From NCBI GenBank assembly GCA_902799665.1, contig CADCBK010000001.1:87991-151990 (forward strand): 64,000 bases of DNA, written 5' to 3'. The notes beneath the pieces were generated by a model. The model saw nothing but the letters and a program-made list of their open reading frames with translations. It was not told the DNA's origin and ran no database searches. Positions 58,565 to 64,000 of this stretch are shown here, piece by piece. Position 1 is the stretch's first letter. Every line of letters begins with the position of its first letter. The DNA comes from an uncultured Spirochaetaceae bacterium. Lineage in GTDB: Bacteria > Spirochaetota > Spirochaetia > Treponematales > Treponemataceae. A program made the translations under genes and the position numbers.

Positions 58565-60955
58565 CTATAACTTAAAGCCCATCTGAGCAAGGTGAGCGGC
58601 AACTTCTTTTTCTTCTTCGGCAAGTTTTGCAGTGAGTTCCGGCAGGGTATTTTCGTAACGCTCGTAGAGTTCTACAATCCGTTTTGTAAGATGATTTGCA
58701 ACTGTTACATAAAGGTTCTGGATTCCCTGATCAATTGTTTTGTACCATTTGCGGTTTACAAGAAGATCTGTTATTTCTGAATCGGTAAAAGTGTCGTAAC
58801 GTTTGCGGCAGTTTTCGTCCAGCTTCTTTTTGAGGTCAGCAATTGTTTTCTTTTGTGATTTTATAGAAGCTTCATAAGCTTTGTATTTTTTAAGGATTTC
58901 AGCTTCCTGCGAAAGTTCATCATCTTCTGTGTTTTCTTCTACAAACTCTTCAAACTCGCTTTCTGTCTGACTGAGCTTTTCTTCAGCCTCTACAATTGCT
59001 TTCTGTTCTGCTTCAAAAAAGGCATCAAGAACAATCTGCTTTGGGATAAGGCGGCCTTCCCAGCCGATTACTTTTGGCTCCTTTGGCTTTTTTTCTTTTG
59101 CAGAATCTTTCTTTGCTTTTTTGCTTTCTTTTGGTTCTTCTTTTATATCATCAGTTATTTTTGCAAGCTTGTAACCAAGTTCATCCTGAATAACAAGAAG
59201 AACATCATCATTCATTGTTTCGTTCCAGTAAGCAAGAAGCACCTGATAAACATCGTATTTATCGAGCAGTTCGAGTTTGGTGAACTTGGAAAGAATTTCT
59301 TCTGAAAGTTTTAGGATGATTTCTTTGTTTGAATCTGCCGGTTTTAGGTTTGTAAGAATTGGATTTGCAAAAGCCTTCCATTCTTCAAAGGCTTTGTTTA
59401 CCTTTTTGTTGTATTCAAGGAATTCCGCGTTTTCTGTGATTGTCTTGTGAACAACATCTTTTTGGATGAGAAGTTTGTAAAAGCCTTTTCGTCCTGTGTA
59501 TTCACCGAAGATTTCTTTTTTGAGATTTGGGAAAACATTCCAGAAATGAGGAATATTGTCTATATCTTCCTGCGGGATTCCGCCATAAAGATGAGCCTCG
59601 ATGCTCTGCAAATCTTCTTTTTCGCTTGAATCGATGTAGCGAGGAATGTTCAGATTGTAAGCGTTCTTTTCGATGATTTCTGCAAAAGGAACAAAACGGC
59701 TGAAGCCTGGAACCTCGGTCATTGAATTAAAGGTTGTTACGATTTTGTAAATATTCTGCTCGCGAAGACGGTTTTTGTCTCCATCTTTGATAAAACCGTG
59801 ACTTGCATCAATCATAAAAATGCCAGTGCGGTTAGCGGTGTTTTCTTTGTCGAGCACGATGATACAGGCAGGAATTCCTGTTCCATAAAAAAGGTTTGCA
59901 GGAAGTCCGATTATTCCTTTAATAAGATGACGGTCGATTATGTTCTTTCGGATTGATTCTTCTGCGTTTCCGCGGAACAAAACTCCGTGCGGAAGAATTA
60001 CGGCAGCCTTACCAGTGTTGTTTTTCATGGATTTGATGATATGCAAAAGCCATGCGTAGTCTCCGTTTTTCTCTGGAGGAAGTTCATCATAATCATCAAA
60101 GCGGCCATAAGGCTTTAAGCCGTCCATCCAGTTTTTCATGCTGAACGGCGGATTTGCTACGATGTAATCGAACTTTCGGAGCTTGCTGTCATCATTATCA
60201 TCTTTATACCATGGGTCAGAAAAAGTGTTGTCTGAATGAATCTCTCCAGAAGGAATGTTATGAAGGACTACATTCATTTTTGCAAGACCAGCGGTGGAAA
60301 TATCTTTTTCCTGGCCATAAATTGCAAGCGGGAATGGAGCTTCATTTGCTGCGCGAATCAAAAGTGAGCCTGACCCACAGGCCGGGTCATAGATTGTTGC
60401 GTTTTTATCTGTACAATTTGATATGTCGATTACTTTTGCAAGAATGCGGCTTACTTCGGCAGGTGTATAGAACTGCCCCTTGCTCTTTCCGCTAGCAGTT
60501 GCAAAGTTTCGCATAAGATATTCGTAAGCGTCGCCGATAAGGTCATCATCTTCTGCCTTGTTGTTTTTAAAATCAAGTTCCGGCTTTTGAAAAATGGCAA
60601 TAAGACCTGTAAGCTTATCCACCATTTCATCGCCCTTGCCGATTTTTGATTCATCGTTAAAGTGAGCGTTGTTTATTATTCCTGTAAGATTGTTTGCTTC
60701 CGCAAGCTTTGCAATCAATTTGTCGATTTCTTCGCCTATATTTTTGTTTCCTTTTAATGCAACAAGGTCTTCAAAACTTGCTCCCTCTGGAATTGCTATT
60801 GCGCCATAAGGATCATCTTTATATTTGTCTGAAACGTATTTCACAAACAGAAGAGTCAGAATGTAGTCTTTATATTGAGAGGCATCCATACCGCCGCGAA
60901 GTTTGTCGCAGCTTGCCCAAAGTGAACTGTAGAGTTGTGATTTTTTAACTGCCAT
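58565..60955 (-). CDS. hsdM: Type I restriction-modification methyltransferase subunit
   Basis: 796 residues from the ATG at 60955. The N-terminal HsdM helix bundle is followed by DPACGSGSLLI (motif I, SAM) near residue 195, the N6-adenine motif IVANPPFSMKNW near 267, and a long C-terminal region with KKAKKDSAKEKKPKEPK, typical of large HsdM forms. It methylates the adenines of the HsdS target and protects self DNA. TATAAT with an upstream TGC lies 8 nt before the ATG, so the mRNA may be leaderless. Confidence 0.94.
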   Translation of the reverse strand: MAVKKSQLYSSLWASCDKLRGGMDASQYKDYILTLLFVKYVSDKYKDDPYGAIAIPEGASFEDLVALKGNKNIGEEIDKLIAKLAEANNLTGIINNAHFNDESKIGKGDEMVDKLTGLIAIFQKPELDFKNNKAEDDDLIGDAYEYLMRNFATASGKSKGQFYTPAEVSRILAKVIDISNCTDKNATIYDPACGSGSLLIRAANEAPFPLAIYGQEKDISTAGLAKMNVVLHNIPSGEIHSDNTFSDPWYKDDNDDSKLRKFDYIVANPPFSMKNWMDGLKPYGRFDDYDELPPEKNGDYAWLLHIIKSMKNNTGKAAVILPHGVLFRGNAEESIRKNIIDRHLIKGIIGLPANLFYGTGIPACIIVLDKENTANRTGIFMIDASHGFIKDGDKNRLREQNIYKIVTTFNSMTEVPGFSRFVPFAEIIEKNAYNLNIPRYIDSSEKEDLQSIEAHLYGGIPQEDIDNIPHFWNVFPNLKKEIFGEYTGRKGFYKLLIQKDVVHKTITENAEFLEYNKKVNKAFEEWKAFANPILTNLKPADSNKEIILKLSEEILSKFTKLELLDKYDVYQVLLAYWNETMNDDVLLVIQDELGYKLAKITDDIKEEPKESKKAKKDSAKEKKPKEPKVIGWEGRLIPKQIVLDAFFEAEQKAIVEAEEKLSQTESEFEEFVEENTEDDELSQEAEILKKYKAYEASIKSQKKTIADLKKKLDENCRKRYDTFTDSEITDLLVNRKWYKTIDQGIQNLYVTVANHLTKRIVELYERYENTLPELTAKLAEEEKEVAAHLAQMGFKL

Positions 60956-61016
60956 AATCAATTATTATAGCATATTTTTGAAAAAATTTCTTTGTTTTTT
61001 ATTTGTCAATAAACTA

Positions 61017-61056
61017 TTGACAAGCAGCCGATTATGCCATACACTTTAGTTAAGTG
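61017..61056 (+). promoter_or_regulatory. TetR-regulated promoter of the flavodoxin gene
   Basis: TTGACA (61017-61022), 17-nt spacer, TACACT (61040-61045), and an inverted repeat CACTT-N5-AAGTG (61042-61056) over the -10 box. An almost identical copy lies at 62773-62812, so one regulator probably controls both. Confidence 0.8.
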
Positions 61057-61082
61057 ACGGAATGTTACTTATAGGAGCGCAA

Positions 61083-61610
61083 ATGAAAAAACTAATTCTT
61101 GGACTTTTAATCGGAGGCTTTGTAATGGCGGGAGCGGTGGCAAAAACGGCGGTCGTCTACTTTAGCGCGACAGGAACGACAGAGCGCATGGCAAAAAACG
61201 CCGCGCAGGCGATGGGGGCGGACATAATCGAAATCCAGCCCGTTCACAAATACACAAAAGCCGACCTTAACTGGCATGACAAAAAATCGCTTACCACAAT
61301 CGAATGCAACGACCCCAAAAGCCGCCCCGCAATCGCAAACAAAATCGACATCGCGGAATACGACACCGTAGTTGTCTTCTACCCAATCTGGTGGGCGTAC
61401 GCTCCAAAAATCGTCTACACCTTTATCGAAAGCCAAAACTGGGCGGGCAAAAAGCTTGTCACCCTTTGCACAAGCGGCGGAAGCGGCCTTGGACGCAGCG
61501 GAAGCGACCTTGCCAAGTTTGCCAAAGGCGCGGACTTTAAGGGCGGAAAAGACTTTACTCGCGGAAGCGGAGCCGACGTCAAAAATTATGTTGAAGGCTT
61601 GTTAAAATAG
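61083..61610 (+). CDS. Flavodoxin family protein with N-terminal signal
   Basis: 175 residues from the ATG at 61083 (GGAGCGCAA upstream). MKKLILGLLIGGFVMAGAVAK is a signal-like segment. VVYFSATGTTERMAKNAAQA is the FMN phosphate loop, and YPIWWAYAPKIVYTFIES and SGGSGLGRSGSDL complete the flavodoxin fold. It probably transfers electrons or reduces quinones, and may be exported. Next gene: a monooxygenase of the ABM type. Confidence 0.88.
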   Translation: MKKLILGLLIGGFVMAGAVAKTAVVYFSATGTTERMAKNAAQAMGADIIEIQPVHKYTKADLNWHDKKSLTTIECNDPKSRPAIANKIDIAEYDTVVVFYPIWWAYAPKIVYTFIESQNWAGKKLVTLCTSGGSGLGRSGSDLAKFAKGADFKGGKDFTRGSGADVKNYVEGLLK

Positions 61611-61634
61611 AACCGCTAAATCTGGAGGAACAAA

Positions 61635-61973
61635 ATGGCAATCACCGTGAATCTTCGTTACACAGGAAAAAAGGGCGCGGCCCAAGCCTTTGCGCGCGAA
61701 ATGATTTCAAGCGGAACCGTTGAAAAAATCCGCGCGGAAAAAGGAAACCTTCGCTATGAATACTACCTGCCGTTTGAAGAAAGTTCCGGCTGCGAAACGA
61801 TTCTCCTAATCGACTCTTGGGAAAACCAAGAGGCGATTGACAAGCACCACGCGACGCCAATGATGAAAACAATCGCCGAGCTGCGCGAAAAATACGACCT
61901 TCACATGACAATCGAGCGCTTTGTTTCAGACGACAACATTCCAGAGCAGGACAAATCTTTTATAAGAAGTTGA
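61635..61973 (+). CDS. Antibiotic biosynthesis monooxygenase-domain protein
   Basis: 112 residues: ITVNLRYTGKKGAAQAFARE, YEYYLPFEESSGCETILLID and SWENQEAIDKHHATPMMKTI form a dimeric alpha+beta barrel (ABM/YgiN family). The family oxidises quinols, heme or polyketides. AGGAGG lies upstream of the ATG, 25 nt after the flavodoxin gene, so both are on one transcript. It fits a redox or quinone-stress response. Confidence 0.85.
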   Translation: MAITVNLRYTGKKGAAQAFAREMISSGTVEKIRAEKGNLRYEYYLPFEESSGCETILLIDSWENQEAIDKHHATPMMKTIAELREKYDLHMTIERFVSDDNIPEQDKSFIRS

Positions 61974-62062
61974 TGTTGCAATCTGCCTTGCGGGACTGTA
62001 TTTTATCAATAATACAATATGAGCGTCGCCGGTAAAGTTTACTTAAAAAGTCTCTTTCGTTC

Positions 62063-62701
62063 TTATTCCTTCCACGCAAGACGCATTTTAAGAAAGTCCT
62101 TCATGTCCTTGTAAAAATCCATTGGCGGCGGAACAATGTTAATCTGTTTGAGCGCTTCCTGAACCAGAGGATTTTTGTAGCAGCAAACCGCATTCGATGA
62201 AGCATAAAATAAAACATCCAGCTGGATTTTGTAGGCCGCCTCCTGCGTAGTGCCAAGCATCTTAGAAAGCCTGTCGCGGAAGGCATAGGCTAGGTCATAA
62301 TATTTCTTTTTGAAAACGGCAAGGCGCTCGACCGTAACGTTTGTTTCTATCACCGGATTAAGATATGAAACATAGCGCATGTAATCCTGATTAGCGTTGA
62401 CGATTCCAGCCCAAACTTCTGCAATCACATCCGGCATAAAATTGTTCCCCTCCGGAAAAGCCGAAAGCAATGCATTGTAATAGGCGGCCATTTTTTCTGC
62501 GGAGATTTCCAGAAAAATTTCTTCTTTAGTTGTAACGTATTTATAAAGATTGGCACGAGACCAGCCAAGTTTTTCTGCAATAGTTGTAAGCGTAATTTCT
62601 GAATAAGGACAGCTTGCAAAAAGTTCTGCAGTCGCCTCCTTTATTTGAGAAAGTCTTTCTTCTTTGTGTTCGTCGCTTCTTGCGCGGATATAATCTGCCA
62701 T
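62063..62701 (-). CDS. TetR-family repressor
   Basis: 212 residues from the ATG at 62701. The HTH is seen in SEITLTTIAEKLGWSRANLYKY near residue 35, and the long helical C-terminal half is the usual TetR ligand domain. It is divergent from the alpha/beta hydrolase gene, whose promoter holds CACTT-N5-AAGTG. The same site occurs at the flavodoxin promoter. An autoregulated redox or xenobiotic regulon is inferred. Confidence 0.85.
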   Translation of the reverse strand: MADYIRARSDEHKEERLSQIKEATAELFASCPYSEITLTTIAEKLGWSRANLYKYVTTKEEIFLEISAEKMAAYYNALLSAFPEGNNFMPDVIAEVWAGIVNANQDYMRYVSYLNPVIETNVTVERLAVFKKKYYDLAYAFRDRLSKMLGTTQEAAYKIQLDVLFYASSNAVCCYKNPLVQEALKQINIVPPPMDFYKDMKDFLKMRLAWKE

Positions 62702-62772
62702 ATCTAGAGAATAACACAGTAAAAGATTTTTTGCAATAAGCAACTTTTTGTCACTAAAATCGCATTTTAGTG

Positions 62773-62812
62773 TTGACAAGTCACCGATTATACCATACAC
62801 TTTAGTTAAGTG
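62773..62812 (+). promoter_or_regulatory. TetR-regulated promoter of the hydrolase gene
   Basis: TTGACA (62773-62778), 17-nt spacer, TACACT (62796-62801) and operator CACTT-N5-AAGTG (62798-62812). The copy at 61017-61056 differs at only a few bases. Confidence 0.8.
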
Positions 62813-62845
62813 ACACAACGTTACTAAGGACACAAGGAGAATATT

Positions 62846-63733
62846 ATGAATCCAAATCTTGCAAAAATAGACAGAACAAATGAACATTACACTTTTGAAT
62901 TGGCCCAGGGAGTAAAACGAACAACCGTAACCTTCCGCAATCATTTTGGAATTGAACTGGCAGGAGACCTCTACAGCCCAGAGAATGCAGCATCTGCAGG
63001 AAATGCGGCCCTCGCAATCTCAGGACCTTTTGGAGCAGTAAAGGAACAGTCTTCCGGCTTTTATGCAAATCAGATGGCTTCCCGCGGTTACATAGCCATG
63101 GCCTTTGATCCAAGCTACACAGGAGAATCTGGTGGAGAGCCCCGCTACATGAACAGTCCCGACATCAACACCGAAGATTTTATGGCGGCAGTAGATTTTC
63201 TTTCAACCCGCGAAAACATCGACCCAGAAAAAATCGGCATCATTGGAATCTGTGGCTGGGGCGGTATGGCAATTAACACAGCGGCAATCGACACACGGAT
63301 TAAAGCAACAGTTGCAAGCACAATGTACGATATGAGCCGTGTTACAGCCAACGGATATTTCGACAGCGCAAATAATGCAGAAGCCAGACACGAAGCCCGC
63401 AAGGCGCTTATGGCACAACGCATTGAAGATTTTAAGGCGGTTCAGGCAGGCGGTACTTACAAGCTTGGAGGCGGAGTTGTAGATCCTCTTCCGGAAGATG
63501 CTCCATATTTTGTAAAGGATTATTACAATTACTACAAAACTCCACGCGGTTATCACGAGCGAAGTCTTAATTCGAATGGCGGCTGGAATGTAACTGCTTC
63601 AACTTCCCTTTTGAACACAAAACTTCTTGCCTATGCCGAAGAAATCCAGAGCGCCGTTATGGTTCTTCATGGCGAAAAAGCCCACTCTCGTTATTTTGGT
63701 GAAGATGCCTTTAAGCGTCTTACCTGTTGCTAA
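62846..63733 (+). pseudogene. Alpha/beta hydrolase truncated at its 3' end
   Basis: The fold is clear: FGIELAGDLYSPENA, FDPSYTGESGGEPR, and the nucleophile elbow GIIGICGWGGMA (Cys in place of Ser, dienelactone-hydrolase-like). The last helix and catalytic His segment after VLHGEKAHSRYFGEDAFKRL are missing. The reading frame runs out after 5 further codons (TCC). Downstream DNA encodes a TnpW-type protein, so an element has inserted near 63720. The product lacks its catalytic His. Confidence 0.82.
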
Positions 63734-63736
63734 TTG

Positions 63737-63931
63737 TCAAGGGTTTGTTGTACCACTCTTGGCATTCGCTTCGTGCAGAATCACCCGCTTCAGCCTGTCC
63801 TTCACGGTCTGACTGCCTTTCTCAGCAAAATGAACCACCACGTTATACTTCATATTTCCGATTTTCTCATGAAAAGAGGGGGCCGTTGTTTCGGCTCCCT
63901 CCGGTGTTACAATATTCAATTCTTCCGCCAT
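63737..63931 (-). CDS. TnpW-like small transposon protein
   Basis: 64 residues from the ATG at 63931 (AAAGGAG upstream): MAEELNIVTPEGAETTAPSF, then HEKIGNMKYNVVVHFAEKGS. This matches the small TnpW protein of Firmicutes conjugative/integrative elements. The ORF continues upstream in frame for 23 residues to the window edge, which may belong to a preceding gene. It marks the right boundary of chromosome sequence here. Confidence 0.7.
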   Translation of the reverse strand: MAEELNIVTPEGAETTAPSFHEKIGNMKYNVVVHFAEKGSQTVKDRLKRVILHEANAKSGTTNP

Positions 63932-64000
63932 ATAATCTCCTTTCTCAAAGCGTAATATTTCTGTCTCTGCTAACCGTTCTCTTGTGGCTCTCGTTTTCAA

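Overview
The window looks like a chromosomal segment of a host-associated spirochaete, most likely Treponema or a close relative. This is inference from gene style (a dephospho-CoA kinase with an atypical GKN P-loop, TrpB2, many WYL regulators, RhuM-Fic genes) and not from a marker gene. Housekeeping genes (coaE, proC, purB, an S1-domain protein, trpB2) have moderate GC. They are interrupted by accessory islands, several of them AT-rich (about 40.7-44.4 kb and 48-61 kb).

Layout. 0-3.8 kb: small metabolic and regulatory genes (GNATs, histidine phosphatase, HAD phosphatase, cupin, AraC regulator, ArsC-like protein). 3.8-13.8 kb: an RNA-repair island entirely on the minus strand. It encodes an AEP-primase-like protein, an RlaP-type nucleotidyltransferase, an Rnl2-like RNA ligase, three tRNAs (Glu-like, His, Tyr), an HTH protein, a vWA/Ro60-like DUF2828 protein, RtcB and two WYL regulators. 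Around the Ro-like gene lie a Y RNA with a circularly permuted tRNA domain and three further tandem Y-like RNAs. Four promoters in the island share one operator, ATTAAAG-N5-CTTTAAT, at the same place relative to the -10 box, so the island appears to be one regulon.

13.8-18 kb: SGNH hydrolase, GNAT, an ABC-F ATPase behind a transcription attenuator, and an unknown protein. 18-30.5 kb: a second accessory region. Five promoters share a different operator, CTATC-N7-GATAG. They drive a DnaQ-like exonuclease, a DnaB-like ATPase, a stand-alone FlhA-type membrane domain, a broken mini-DnaE polymerase and a WYL regulator. The region also holds a bacterial voltage-gated channel, an AbiE toxin-antitoxin pair, and two RhuM copies (one intact, one broken) that share palindromic coding cassettes with the DNA upstream of the other copy.

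30.5-40.5 kb: transporters (EamA; a frameshifted MFS with an attenuator-like leader), a DUF4153 membrane protein, TrpB2, CoaE with an internal duplication, ProC, PurB and a four-domain S1 protein. 40.7-48 kb: AT-rich unknowns, a lipoprotein, a palindrome cluster, HicAB, a PIN-toxin fragment, a NifX-like protein, DUF3737 and a frameshifted diguanylate cyclase. 48-61 kb: a type I restriction-modification defence operon (hsdM, hsdS with two nearly identical TRDs, a Shedu-like nuclease, a PHP/SMC-type ATPase, an AlbA_2 protein, frameshifted hsdR, YgjP-like peptidase). 61-64 kb: a TetR-controlled flavodoxin/monooxygenase/hydrolase group. Its hydrolase is cut short beside a tnpW gene, the likely edge of an integrative element.

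The strongest candidates for an undescribed system are the RNA-repair regulon with its Y RNA array and accessory tRNAs, and the WYL-controlled exonuclease/DnaB/FlhA-like/DnaE set.
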